A DNA stretch of 64,000 bases from Saccharothrix deserti (GCF_009769385.1 NZ_ML775960.1:306842-370841), one strand, 5' to 3'. Numbered from the stretch's first letter, positions 7,963 through 16,568 are shown. A program made the numbers and translations. The notes: generated by a model from the sequence alone, not told the origin.

Positions 7963-9345
7963 TCAGAGGCCGTAGGCCTCCAGCAGCCGCAGCCAGACCT
8001 CGTTGATGGTCGGGTACGCCGGCACCGCGTGCCACAACCGGTCCACGGTCACCCCGCCGACGATCGCGATCGTGGCCGCGTGGACCAGTTCGGCGACATC
8101 GGGGCCCGCGAACGTGACGCCGACGAGCGTGCGCTTCTTCTCGTCCACGATCATGCGCGCCTTGCCGCGGTACCCCTCCGCGTGCACGTACGACCCGGCC
8201 ACCGCGATGTCCAGGTCGATCACCCGGATCTCCAGTCCCGCCTCGCGGGCCTGCGCCTCGGACCACCCCACCGACGCCACCTCGGGGTCGGTGAAGACGA
8301 CCTGCGGCACGGCGGTGTGATCGGCGGTGGCGACCGGCGCGGTCCACGGCTCGGGGGCGGTGGCGCCGGTGACGATCGCCGTGCCGACCGCCCGCGCGGC
8401 GTACTTGCCCTGGTGGGTGAGCAGCGCGCGGCCGGTGACGTCGCCCGCCCCGTACAGCCAGTCCACCTCGGTCGACCGGCCGGTGTCGTCGACGTCCAGC
8501 GCCTCGCCCGCCGTGATGCCGAACTGCTCCAGGCCGAGGTCGGCGGTGGCCGGTCGGCGGCCGGTCGCGATCAGCAGGTGCGCGCCCGACACCGACGTGC
8601 CGTCGGACAGCCGCAACGACACCTCACCGTCCGAAGTGGACACGCCGGTCGCTTTGACGCCGGTGACGACCCGGACGCCGTCCTCGCGCAGTCCGTCCGC
8701 GACCAGGTCGCCCGCGAACGCCTCGAACTTCGGCAGCGGCCGTTCACCGGAGACGACCAGCGTGACCCGGGAACCCAGCCGTGCCCACGCCTGGGCCATC
8801 TCGACGCCGACCACACCGCCGCCGAGCACCACCAACGACGTGGGCACCTCCTGCGCCGAGGTCGCGTCGCGGGACGTCCAGTACGGCACGTCCGACAGAC
8901 CGGGCAGCGACGGGATGCGCGGCACGCTGCCGGTGCACAGGACGACCGCCTTGGCGGCGGTCAGCACGCGGCCGTCCACGTCGACCCGGCGCTCCCCCAC
9001 CAGGCGGGCACGGCCCCTGATCACGGTCAGCCCGGCGCCCTCGGCCCACGCGACCTGGCTCGCGTCGTCCCAGTCGGACGCGATGCTGTTGCGCCGCTTG
9101 AGCACCGCCGCCGGGTCGAGCCGGTCACCGACCGGCACGCCCGGCACCCGGCGGGCGGCGGCGAGCGCGTGGCCGGGGCGCAGCAACGCCTTGCTGGGCA
9201 TGCAAGCCCAGTACGAGCACTCACCCCCGACGAGTTCGGCTTCCACCAGCGCGGTCCGCAGACCGCCGGCGGCGGTCCGACCGGCGGCGTTCTCGCCCAC
9301 CGCACCGCCGCCGATCACGATCACGTCGAAGTCGTCGTCGCTCAC
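7963..9345 (-). CDS. FAD-dependent pyridine nucleotide-disulfide oxidoreductase
   Basis: A 460-residue flavoprotein of the dihydrolipoamide/mercuric reductase family. It has an N-terminal FAD-binding motif DVIVIGGGAVGENAAG, a redox-active disulfide in GGECSYWACMPSKALL, an NAD(P)-binding glycine motif VVLGGGVVGVEMA, an FAD motif ending YGAGDVTG, and a C-terminal dimerisation domain with the family His/Pro segment (HAVPAYPTINEVW). The substrate is uncertain; NAD(P)H:quinone or disulfide reduction is plausible. The GTG at 9345 is chosen because it places the Rossmann motif at the N-terminus; a GTG at 9363 would add six residues. The TetR gene lies 36 bp upstream on the same strand, so the two are probably co-transcribed. 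Confidence 0.9.
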   Translation of the reverse strand: MSDDDFDVIVIGGGAVGENAAGRTAAGGLRTALVEAELVGGECSYWACMPSKALLRPGHALAAARRVPGVPVGDRLDPAAVLKRRNSIASDWDDASQVAWAEGAGLTVIRGRARLVGERRVDVDGRVLTAAKAVVLCTGSVPRIPSLPGLSDVPYWTSRDATSAQEVPTSLVVLGGGVVGVEMAQAWARLGSRVTLVVSGERPLPKFEAFAGDLVADGLREDGVRVVTGVKATGVSTSDGEVSLRLSDGTSVSGAHLLIATGRRPATADLGLEQFGITAGEALDVDDTGRSTEVDWLYGAGDVTGRALLTHQGKYAARAVGTAIVTGATAPEPWTAPVATADHTAVPQVVFTDPEVASVGWSEAQAREAGLEIRVIDLDIAVAGSYVHAEGYRGKARMIVDEKKRTLVGVTFAGPDVAELVHAATIAIVGGVTVDRLWHAVPAYPTINEVWLRLLEAYGL

Positions 9346-9381
9346 CGGTCCACCCCACACCACCCGGACCGGCGCGGCAAG

Positions 9382-10026
9382 TCACGTGGGGTCGAACACC
9401 CCGGACAGCATCTTCAAGATCACACCGTCGGCGGTGCGGAGCACCAGCGGGCGTTCGTCGGGCTCCACCCGTTCGGCCAGCTTGAACATCGCGTCGGCGG
9501 TCTGGACGGCCATCCGGAACATCAACATGACCGGCGCGTCGCCGCGCACCGCGAAGCGGCCGAGGAACAGGTCGCGCAGCCGTTCGGCCATCAGCTCGTA
9601 CTGGTCGACGGACGCGTCGAGCCGGTGGCCGTCGAGCAGATCGCTGAACCGCACCCTCCCGAAGCCGGGCAGTTCGACCAGCATCCGCAGGTAGACGCCG
9701 ACGACCTGCTGCACCGCCTGCCGCCAGTCCCCGGCGAGTCGGTCCTCCGTGAACAGCGTTTCGACGCGCCCCAGGTACTCCTCCATGCCGCGCAACGCCA
9801 ACGCGTGCACAACAGAACGCTTGTCCGGGAAGTATTGGTAGAACGATCCAATTGGCACGCCTGCCAGCTCGACGATCCGGGCTGTGGTGATGTCGTCGTA
9901 GTCGTAGTCGTTGAGCAGCGTCGCGCAGGCATCGACAATCGCGGACACCGTCGCGGCGCCGCGCTGCTGAACGGGCTGACGACGCATCACCTTGGCTAAG
10001 CGGTTTTCGGCGGGATTTTCTGGCAC
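9382..10026 (-). CDS. TetR family transcriptional regulator
   Basis: About 214 residues from GTG 10026, with alternative in-frame starts upstream to 10128 or at an internal ATG 39 bp further in. The N-terminal HTH reads ITTARIVELAGVPIGSFYQYFPDK, typical of TetR, followed by a helical ligand-binding domain. It lies directly upstream of the flavin oxidoreductase on the same strand, so it probably controls that gene and itself. No clear operator palindrome was found upstream. Confidence 0.88.
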   Translation of the reverse strand: MPENPAENRLAKVMRRQPVQQRGAATVSAIVDACATLLNDYDYDDITTARIVELAGVPIGSFYQYFPDKRSVVHALALRGMEEYLGRVETLFTEDRLAGDWRQAVQQVVGVYLRMLVELPGFGRVRFSDLLDGHRLDASVDQYELMAERLRDLFLGRFAVRGDAPVMLMFRMAVQTADAMFKLAERVEPDERPLVLRTADGVILKMLSGVFDPT

Positions 10027-10169
10027 GCGCTCATCTTGATGGATACGGACCGGTAAGCCCAAACAGACGATTCCGGAATGTGATGTGAGGTTCGCTCGAC
10101 TTTCTCCACCGGGATTGTTGGGGTGCAAAACTATTTACCGGGCCAGTAGGAACGCGAAATCCGATCACG

Positions 10170-10844
10170 TCACCGTGAAGCGCGCTGCGCCGGGACCGGT
10201 TTCAGCACTTCACCGGCCGTGTCGGCGGACGGTGGCCGTTCGGCGGAAGGGGCGCGGACTATCGGCGTCCCCGCCCGGCGGCGCGGCGGCCGAGTCACGT
10301 AGGGGCCGACCAGCCGGGCGAGCAGCAGCCCCGGCGCGACCAGCGGCACCACCGCGGACAGCGCCACCGCCGTCGCGCCCGCCCGCGCCACGTCCTTCGG
10401 GATGACCGCGATCCGGTCGACCACGAACGCCCGCCGCCCGGCGATCGACACCAGCCCCATCACCGCGAGGAACACCGCGAACGTCAGCAGCGCCCACCGG
10501 ACCGCGACGTAGCCCGCGTCCTCGGCCGCCGCCATCACCGCGAGCCAGCCGAACAGCGCCGACGCCTGCCGGCGCGCGCTCGTCATCGCCCACAGCAGCC
10601 CGCCGGCGACGGCGAGGAAGCCGGTGCGGCCGTCGAACCAGCCGCGGACCGCGTCCAGCCACCCCGTCGGCAGGCCCGCCCAGCGCAGCGGCAGCACCTC
10701 CAGCGGGCTCGGCCCGCCGAACGCCTGGCCCACCACCCACGCCAGGGACCACACCGACACGACCACCGCGATACCGATCTGCCACCGCGGCCGGTCGACC
10801 GCGACGCGGCACAGCCTGGCCAGCTCTTGGCGCTGCTCCCTCAC
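10170..10844 (-). CDS. Hypothetical multi-pass membrane protein
   Basis: 224 residues with an N-terminal basic segment, about five hydrophobic helices (IGIAVVVSVWSLAWVVGQAF, LTFAVFLAVMGLVSI and others) and a basic, Pro-rich C-terminal tail. I do not recognise a family. Codon use is typical of the genome. It stands alone on its strand, upstream of the DnaA-box-like repeat region. Confidence 0.75.
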   Translation of the reverse strand: MREQRQELARLCRVAVDRPRWQIGIAVVVSVWSLAWVVGQAFGGPSPLEVLPLRWAGLPTGWLDAVRGWFDGRTGFLAVAGGLLWAMTSARRQASALFGWLAVMAAAEDAGYVAVRWALLTFAVFLAVMGLVSIAGRRAFVVDRIAVIPKDVARAGATAVALSAVVPLVAPGLLLARLVGPYVTRPPRRRAGTPIVRAPSAERPPSADTAGEVLKPVPAQRASR

Positions 10845-11070
10845 ACGCTCCAGCGTGCCGGGGTGATCAGCCGTCGCCGACGGGTTTCACCCACGTGCCC
10901 GGCCACAGCCGCTCATCGGGTGGTCCAGTCCTCACCCGCCGTGCTCGACACGGCCGACCGCGCCTGCTCGGACGCGGCCGACCGCGGCTTCGCAGGGGTC
11001 CCCGCCCAGGGGATCCCTGTTTTCGATCCTGCCAGGGCGGTCCGACAACGACGGGCGGCCGAGGCGGGCC

Positions 11071-11117
11071 TGTGGACAACCAGCCGGGCTGTGGACAACC
11101 AGCCGGCCTGTGGAAAC
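11071..11117. repeat. Three DnaA-box-like repeats, 19-bp spacing
   Basis: TGTGGACAA (reverse complement TTGTCCACA, the actinomycete DnaA-box consensus) occurs at 11071-11079 and 11090-11098, and the variant TGTGGAAAC at 11109-11117. All are in the same orientation and exactly 19 bp apart, embedded in a larger repeat that includes CAGCCGG. This could be a DnaA-binding site outside the origin, or a chance tandem duplication. Confidence 0.55.
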
Positions 11118-11142
11118 CGCCGGCGATCGACAAGGCGCGCGG

Positions 11143-11175
11143 CCTGTCCCAACCCCCTGCCTGTCCCAACCCCCT
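11143..11175. repeat. 17-bp direct repeat, two copies
   Basis: CCTGTCCCAACCCCCT at 11143-11158 is repeated at 11160-11175 with a single base between the copies. Its role is unknown. It lies about 100 bp upstream of the SGNH hydrolase start. Confidence 0.7.
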
Positions 11176-11276
11176 CCTGGGTGAATCTGCGTGGACTCCC
11201 AGGTCCAGCGCGGTGGCGCGGACCGGCGCAGGCCACATCATGTCGGCGACAGACCGATCACGCAGAGGAGGCGATC

Positions 11277-12149
11277 GTGCGCAGACTGCTACCAGCGCTG
11301 CTGGCGGCGTTGTCGATCACCTGGACCACCACTTGGACCACCCCCTGGACCACCACGGCGACTGCCGAGCCGACTGCCGAGCCGATCACCGAGTACGTCG
11401 CACTGGGCGACTCGGCCGCCGCCGGGCCGCTGATCCCGGTGCAGGACGAGACGGCGCCCGGATGCCTGCGCTCGTCGCGCAACTGGCCGTCCGTGCTGGC
11501 CTCCGCCATCGGCGCCCGGCTGACGGACGTGACGTGCTCCGGCGCGGTCACCGACGACCTGGCCGGGTCCCAGTCGACGTTGAGCGGGCCGCAGCCGCCG
11601 CAACTGGACGCGCTGGGCGAGTCGACCGACCTGGTCACCCTGACCATCGGCGGTAACGACATCGAACTCGTCAGGGTGGCGCTGAGCTGCGTCAACGTGT
11701 TCCCGGAGCCGGTCGGCGAATCGTGCCGCGACCGCCTCACCACGGGCGGGCGGGACGAGGTGGCCGAGCGGATCGACGCCTACGCGCCGGAGTTCGCCGA
11801 CGCGCTCGACCGGATCTCGGCACGCGCGCCGAACGCCCGGATCGTCGTGGTCGGGTACGGCACCTACCTCAAGCCCGGCGGCTGCTACCCCGACGAGCCG
11901 ATCTGGGCGCGGGACGCGGACTACATCCAGGCGGGCATCCACCGGCTGAACGCCGTGTTCGCCACCGAGTCCGCCCGGCACGGCGCGCGGTTCGTGGACA
12001 TCGCGCCGCCGAGCGTCGGGCACGACGTGTGCGCCGAGCGGGGCGTGAAGTGGTTCGAGGGGCTGACGCCGGTCGGGCCGGTCGCGCCACTGCACCCGAA
12101 CAAGCTGGGCATGGACGAGATCGGCAGGTTCGTCGCCACCCGGTTGTAG
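11277..12149 (+). CDS. Secreted SGNH/GDSL hydrolase
   Basis: A 290-residue exported esterase or lipase of the SGNH fold. The signal peptide includes an unusual TW-rich stretch (ITWTTTWTTPWTT) encoded by repeats of TGGACCACC. Block I is EYVALGDSAAAG with nucleophile Ser46, block III is TIGGNDI, and block V is HPNKLGMDEIG carrying the catalytic His. Several Cys residues (APGCLRSS, VTCSGAV, ALSCVN, GGCYPDE) suggest disulfides. The GTG start has GAGGAGG 5 bp upstream. The frame is open much further upstream, but that part is not protein-like. A hairpin terminator follows. Confidence 0.93.
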   Translation: MRRLLPALLAALSITWTTTWTTPWTTTATAEPTAEPITEYVALGDSAAAGPLIPVQDETAPGCLRSSRNWPSVLASAIGARLTDVTCSGAVTDDLAGSQSTLSGPQPPQLDALGESTDLVTLTIGGNDIELVRVALSCVNVFPEPVGESCRDRLTTGGRDEVAERIDAYAPEFADALDRISARAPNARIVVVGYGTYLKPGGCYPDEPIWARDADYIQAGIHRLNAVFATESARHGARFVDIAPPSVGHDVCAERGVKWFEGLTPVGPVAPLHPNKLGMDEIGRFVATRL

Positions 12150-12170
12150 ACCCGGCCCCCGGCACCGTCG

Positions 12171-12206
12171 CCGGCAAGATCACCATCACCGGCAAGATCA
12201 CCGTCA
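12171..12206. repeat. 18-bp tandem repeat
   Basis: CCGGCAAGATCACCATCA (12171-12188) is followed directly by CCGGCAAGATCACCGTCA (12189-12206), differing at one base, with a further CCGG after it. It lies just downstream of the SGNH hydrolase stop. Function unknown. Confidence 0.7.
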
Positions 12207-12223
12207 CCGGACCTGGTCCGGAC

Positions 12224-12253
12224 GCCGCCGTCGAGCACCCGCTCGGCGGCGGC
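12224..12253 (+). terminator. Hairpin terminator after SGNH hydrolase
   Basis: A 12-bp stem (GCCGCCGTCGAG with CTCGGCGGCGGC, one G-T pair) and a loop CACCCG, 75 bp past the hydrolase stop. No T-tract follows, as is common in actinomycetes. Confidence 0.7.
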
Positions 12254-12414
12254 TCTCGCACGTCACGGGCCCGGGAGGGCGGGCGCGGAGTTGTTCGCGC
12301 ACCACGGCGAAGAACGTGTAGTAGATTAGACGTTCTGCGCATGACGGGCGCAGGGAACTGTCAGCCGCAATGCGACACAGGCTGATAAACCACGCTATCC
12401 AGAAATGAGGCACG

Positions 12415-14667
12415 TTGTCAAGCCCCTCCGATGACCTCCGGCTCGCGGAAACCGAGTCGGAGCAGGAATACGTGTCGATGCTGTACGGCAGGCTGGACGA
12501 CCTCCGCGAACAGAGCTCGAAGCGCCTGGCCGGAGCGCTGCGGCAAACGGGCGGAACGCATCAGATGCGGTCCGAACGGGACACCTCGGTGGCGATGTAC
12601 TCCGACCAGTTGGCGCAGTACAGCGCCGTGGAGAACGGGTTGTGCTTCGGCCGGCTCGACTTCCACACCGACGACCGGTTCTACATCGGCCGAATCGGCT
12701 TGTTCGACGAGGACAAGGAGTACGAGCCGCTGCTGATGGACTGGCGCGCGCCCGCCGCCCGCCCGTTCTACCTGGCCACCGCCGCCGCGCCGGACGGCGT
12801 GCGCAGGCGCAGGCACCTGCGCACCAAGCAGCGCAAAGTCGTCGGTTTCGACGACGAATTGCTGGACATCAACTCGGTCGACCTGGACCGCCCGTCGGAG
12901 GGCCTGACCGGCGAGGCCACCCTGCTGGCCGCGGTGAACGCGAGCCGCACCGGCCAGATGGGCGACATCGTCGCGACCATCCAGGCCGAGCAGGACAAGA
13001 TCATCCGCACCGAGCTGAACGGCGTGGTCGTCGTGCAGGGCGGTCCGGGCACCGGCAAGACGGCGGTGGCGCTGCACCGCGCCGCGTACCTGCTCTACAC
13101 GCACCGGCGGCAGCTGGCGAAGCGCGGCGTGCTCGTGGTCGGGCCGAACGCGACGTTCCTGCGCTACATCGGGCAGGTGCTGCCGTCGCTGGGTGAGACG
13201 GGCGTGCTGCTGTCCACCGTCGGCGAGCTGTTCCCGAACATGACCGCGGTCGGCCGCGAGCCCGCCGAGGTGGCCGCGTTGAAGGGCCGCATCCAGATGG
13301 CGGACGTGGTGGCGCACGCGATCCGGGACCGGCAGGAGGCGCCGAGCCTGGTCGAGGTCCCGTTCGAGCAGGACGTGCTGAGACTGGACCGGCGCGCGAT
13401 CACCGACGCGCGGGGGCGTGCGCGGCGGACCCGGCGTCCGCACAACGAGGCGCGGCGGACGTTCCAGCGGGAGATCATCTCCACGCTGGCGTCGCAGGCC
13501 GTGTCCCGGCTCGGTCGGCACCTGCTGGACCAGGCCGATATCGACGACATCCGGCGCGAGCTGCGGGAAGACCCCGCCGTGCAGGCCGCGATCGAGAAGC
13601 TGTGGCCGACGTTGTCGCCCCAGCAGCTGCTCGAAGACCTTTACGCGTCGCCGAAGCTGATCGCCAAGGCCACGCCGAAGCTGTCCCCCGCCGAACGCGC
13701 GCTGCTGGCGCGGCCGCGCGGCTCCGAGTGGACGCCCGCCGACGTGCCGCTGCTGGACGAGGCGGCGGAACTGCTCGGCGAGGACGACACCGAGGCCAAG
13801 GCGCGGGCCGAACGGCAGCGGCGGCAGGCGATCGACTACGCGCAGGGCGTGCTGGACATCCTGGACCTGGAGGACGACGCCGACCCGGACATCCTGATGG
13901 CGACCGACCTGGTCGACGCCTACCGGTTGGCCGAGCGGCACGGCGCCGAGCGCTACGAGACGGCGGCCGAGCGGGCGGCGGCGGACCGGACGTGGACGTT
14001 CGGGCACATCATCGTGGACGAGGCGCAGGAGCTGTCCCCGATGGCGTGGCGGACGTTGATGCGGCGGTGCCCGTCCAAGTCGATGACCGTGGTCGGCGAC
14101 ATCGCGCAGACCGGCGACATCGCGGGCGCCTCGTCCTGGGGCGAGGTCCTGTCCCCGTACGTGATGGACCGCTGGAAGCTCACCGAGCTGACGGTGAACT
14201 ACCGGACGCCGTCGGAGATCATGGCGGTGGCGGCGGACGTGCTGGCCTCCGTCGACCCGACCCTCGTGCCGCCGACGTCGGTGCGGGACAGCGGGTTCGC
14301 CCCGTGGAGCTTGCAGGTGTCGTCGTTGGACGAGGCGCTGCCCTCGGTGGTGGACAAGGAGGTCTCCGCGATCGGGGACGGCAAGCTGGCGGTGATCGTG
14401 CCGGCGGCTTCGGTGGCCTCGCTGCGCGCCGCCGTGCCGGGCGCTTCGGACGACCTGGACGCGCAGATCGTCGTGCTGGGCGTGACCGACGCGAAGGGCC
14501 TGGAGTTCGACTCGGTGCTGGTGGTCGACCCGGCGGGCATCCTGGCCGAGTCGCCGCGCGGGGCGAGCGACCTGTACGTCGCGCTGACCCGTGCCACGCA
14601 ACGACTCGGCGTCGTGCACGCGGGCGAGTTGCCGGAGGTCCTGGGGAGGTTGGCGGCGGCCGGGTGA
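12415..14667 (+). CDS. helR: HelD/HelR-type RNA polymerase recycling ATPase
   Basis: A 750-residue superfamily-1 helicase-like motor. The long N-terminal antiparallel arm (about 10-65) and the conserved segment FYIGRIGLFDED...LLMDWRAPAARPFYLAT are typical of actinobacterial HelD/HelR. Walker A is QGGPGTGKTAVALHR and Walker B IIVDEAQELSPMAW; the C-terminal ATPase lobe ends with LYVALTRATQRLGVVH. Family knowledge: these proteins remove stalled or rifamycin-bound RNA polymerase from DNA and can give rifamycin tolerance. The TTG start has GAGG 4 bp upstream. I did not find the palindromic rifamycin-associated element upstream, so the HelR sub-assignment is less sure than HelD. Convergent with crcB. 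Confidence 0.87.
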   Translation: MSSPSDDLRLAETESEQEYVSMLYGRLDDLREQSSKRLAGALRQTGGTHQMRSERDTSVAMYSDQLAQYSAVENGLCFGRLDFHTDDRFYIGRIGLFDEDKEYEPLLMDWRAPAARPFYLATAAAPDGVRRRRHLRTKQRKVVGFDDELLDINSVDLDRPSEGLTGEATLLAAVNASRTGQMGDIVATIQAEQDKIIRTELNGVVVVQGGPGTGKTAVALHRAAYLLYTHRRQLAKRGVLVVGPNATFLRYIGQVLPSLGETGVLLSTVGELFPNMTAVGREPAEVAALKGRIQMADVVAHAIRDRQEAPSLVEVPFEQDVLRLDRRAITDARGRARRTRRPHNEARRTFQREIISTLASQAVSRLGRHLLDQADIDDIRRELREDPAVQAAIEKLWPTLSPQQLLEDLYASPKLIAKATPKLSPAERALLARPRGSEWTPADVPLLDEAAELLGEDDTEAKARAERQRRQAIDYAQGVLDILDLEDDADPDILMATDLVDAYRLAERHGAERYETAAERAAADRTWTFGHIIVDEAQELSPMAWRTLMRRCPSKSMTVVGDIAQTGDIAGASSWGEVLSPYVMDRWKLTELTVNYRTPSEIMAVAADVLASVDPTLVPPTSVRDSGFAPWSLQVSSLDEALPSVVDKEVSAIGDGKLAVIVPAASVASLRAAVPGASDDLDAQIVVLGVTDAKGLEFDSVLVVDPAGILAESPRGASDLYVALTRATQRLGVVHAGELPEVLGRLAAAG

Positions 14668-14680
14668 GCGCAGGCCGTCG

Positions 14681-15025
14681 TCAGCGGGTGAGGGCGTAAC
14701 CCGACGCGGCGGCGCCCACGCCCGCGGCGATGCTGGTGGCGGCGTTGGCAAACGCTTGCCAGTAGTGGCCGTCCTCGGTCAGGCGGACCGTTTCGTAGCT
14801 GAACGTGCTGTACGTCGTCAGGCCGCCGCACAGGCCGGTGCCGATGAAGGCGACCAGGGTTGGTGACGCGCCGGCGACGCAGCCCAGCACGAACGAGCCG
14901 ACGACGTTCACCGTGAGGGTGCCGAACGGGAACCTCGTCATGTGGCGGGCCTGGACGAAGCGGTCGGTCAGGTAGCGCAGCGGGGCGCCGATGGCCGCGC
15001 CGACGAACACCAGTAGCGCGGTCAC
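14681..15025 (-). CDS. crcB: Fluoride channel CrcB/Fluc, second subunit
   Basis: 114 residues with four membrane helices. The family motifs are GAPLRYLTDR near the N-terminus, TLTVNVVGSFVLG with the conserved Asn, and GGLTTYSTFS. Fluc channels export fluoride passively as dual-topology or heterodimeric pairs. The GTG start at 15025 overlaps the stop of the upstream crcB by 4 bp (GTGA), so the two paralogues are translated together and probably form a heterodimer. Longer in-frame extensions upstream overlap the other crcB and are rejected. Confidence 0.93.
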   Translation of the reverse strand: MTALLVFVGAAIGAPLRYLTDRFVQARHMTRFPFGTLTVNVVGSFVLGCVAGASPTLVAFIGTGLCGGLTTYSTFSYETVRLTEDGHYWQAFANAATSIAAGVGAAASGYALTR

Positions 15026-15417
15026 CCGAGCACCTTCTTGGTCAGCGCCATGGCGGAGAAGGTCGCGCCCAAGGCCAGGAACAGGGTCGCGAAGAGGTAG
15101 CCGAAAGCCATCAAGCCGCCCAGGTGCACGATGTCCAGCGCATACGCCGAGAAAGTGGTGAACCCGCCCAGCACCCCGACTCCGAAGAACGGGCGGGCCA
15201 AGGGGTGCAGGCGAGGCACGAGCACCATCAGGACGCCGATCAGAGCGCACCCCAGCACGTTGATCAGCAGCAAACCCCACGGGCCGGCGACGACCGAGGA
15301 CACCCCGTACCTGGCCAGCCCGCCGAGACCGCCGCCGAGCGCGATCGCACCGAGGACAGCGGGACCTGGTTCACGACGTCGCACCGGGACGTCCGGGTCG
15401 ACCGGATCGGTGTGCAC
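15022..15417 (-). CDS. crcB: Fluoride channel CrcB/Fluc, first subunit
   Basis: 131 residues with four hydrophobic helices: an N-terminal polar leader (HTDPVDPDVPVRRRE), then GGGLGGLARYGVS, LLINVLGCALIG and the signature GGFTTFSAYALD. It pairs with the downstream paralogue through a GTGA overlap. The GTG start at 15417 lies five bases after the marR stop, giving a marR-crcB-crcB operon. The open frame continues upstream across marR in another phase, but that part is a shadow. Confidence 0.92.
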   Translation of the reverse strand: MHTDPVDPDVPVRRREPGPAVLGAIALGGGLGGLARYGVSSVVAGPWGLLLINVLGCALIGVLMVLVPRLHPLARPFFGVGVLGGFTTFSAYALDIVHLGGLMAFGYLFATLFLALGATFSAMALTKKVLG

Positions 15418-15422
15418 GCCGA

Positions 15423-15860
15423 TCAGTGCGCCCGCAGGTGGTCGACCAGGTGGTCCAGGGCGGCCAGCGCGCGGACCACGTCGGCGCGTTCCTGGGGTTC
15501 GAGCTTGTCCAGCGCCGAACCGATGCGCTTCTCGTGCGCGGCCTGCCAGACGGCCAGCTGCTCGTGTCCCTGCGGGGTCACCGAGAGCCGGGCCACGCGG
15601 CGGTCGCTGGGGTCGCCGCCCCGCTCGACCAGGCCGCTCTCGATCAGCTGGCCGACCAGGCCGCTGACCGTGTTGGGCGCGAGCCGCAGCTCCGCCGCGA
15701 GGTCGCCCACCCGCATCGGCGGGCGCTCGGCGAGCGTCTGGAGCAATTCCACCTGCGCCATCGGCAGGGAGTCCCACGGCCATTCCGACCGGATGCTCGT
15801 CCGCAGTGCCCGGCGGAGCCTCGTGACCACGTCGGTGAGCGAGCGCGCCTCGTCTGACAT
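15423..15860 (-). CDS. MarR family transcriptional regulator
   Basis: A 145-residue winged-helix dimer. The core segment reads MAQVELLQTLAERPPMRVGDLAAEL, then the recognition helix LAPNTVSGLVGQLIESGLV and the wing RGGDPSDRRVARLSVT with the conserved DxRxxR pattern. The ATG start is at 15860. It is first gene of an operon with two fluoride channel genes, so fluoride export or a linked anion/acid stress may be under its control; MarR control of crcB is not the usual arrangement (fluoride riboswitches are). A palindrome at 15887-15899 is a candidate operator. Confidence 0.9.
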   Translation of the reverse strand: MSDEARSLTDVVTRLRRALRTSIRSEWPWDSLPMAQVELLQTLAERPPMRVGDLAAELRLAPNTVSGLVGQLIESGLVERGGDPSDRRVARLSVTPQGHEQLAVWQAAHEKRIGSALDKLEPQERADVVRALAALDHLVDHLRAH

Positions 15861-15886
15861 GCGCGAATGGTACTGGCTCGCAATAC

Positions 15887-15899
15887 CTCGGATACCGAG
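15887..15899 (-). promoter_or_regulatory. Candidate MarR operator CTCGGataCCGAG
   Basis: A perfect 5-bp inverted repeat with a 3-bp centre, 27 bp upstream of the marR ATG. An overlapping half-copy (CTCGCAATACC) sits immediately to its left. The position fits autoregulation. Confidence 0.5.
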
Positions 15900-15959
15900 A
15901 CAGTCCGGCGCCGATAAACCTCTCGTGGCGCTGGTTCGTCGTGGAGTCACCCCCGGCCG

Positions 15960-16534
15960 CGGCGGGTCGCCACCTGGGCAGGGGCGCCTTGGCTCGCCGT
16001 GGCCACGGTGTGCCCGGGCGCGTTCCTCGGCCAGTTCGACGCGAGCGTGGTCACACTCGCCCTGCCCGCATTGCGGGACGACTTCGGCGCCTCGCCCGAC
16101 TGGGTTTCGCTCGCGTACCTGCTCACGCTGGTGGCACTCGTCGCGCCGATCGGAAAGTGGTCGGACCGCAGGGGGCGCGGTTGTCCGCAGTGGCTTGCGC
16201 GGTGTTGGCCTGGCAGGTTCACCCGGTCGCGCCGGCCGCATTGGGGTTCGGGCTCGGTCTTTTCACGCCGGCGAATAACGCAACCATCCTCAGTGACCTC
16301 CCACGGGGTGACGCCGGATCGGGTGGTGGCCTGGTGAACCTCGCCGGCGCCCTCGGCACCGAGTTCGGCGTAGCACTGCCGCTTTTCGTCAACGCACATT
16401 TCGGGTCACGAGTGTCATTTGGAGCACTCGCCGTGATCGCTTTGCGCGCCGCCTGTACGCCGATCGGGGACAAGCGGCCCCGCCCTCTGCCCACGGGACC
16501 TACCGAATCAGTAATCTCGCCCCCTAGGGGCTGA
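15960..16534 (+). pseudogene. MFS transporter pseudogene (DHA2-like)
   Basis: Two frames carry pieces of one 14-helix MFS transporter. The first frame (from about 15960; GTG at 15999) encodes helices 1-2 and the loop motif (GQFDASVVTLALPALRDDF, APIGKWSDRRGRG). Near 16176 the homology moves to another frame, which encodes a late segment (LGFGLGLFTPANNATILSD, GALGTEFGVALPLFV) and ends at 16534. Intact family members are about 470 residues; only about 170 are represented, so the middle is deleted and the join is out of frame. It is non-functional as a transporter. It diverges from marR. Confidence 0.75.
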
Positions 16535-16568
16535 AGTTCGGGCGGTTACACACACGGGTGAGGATGCG

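Larger units (their letters stand above)
10845..11276. other. Gene-free region with tandem repeats
   Basis: 432 bp between divergent genes. No protein frame with a credible product was found. It contains three DnaA-box-like repeats (11071-11117), a 17-bp direct repeat (11143-11175) and the ribosome-binding site GAGGAGG (11265-11271) of the downstream hydrolase. It presumably also holds both promoters. Confidence 0.6.

Noticed and set aside
15861..15960. Fluoride riboswitch before the marR-crcB operon
   Set aside because: The conserved fluoride aptamer pattern was not recognised by eye; a covariance-model search would be decisive.
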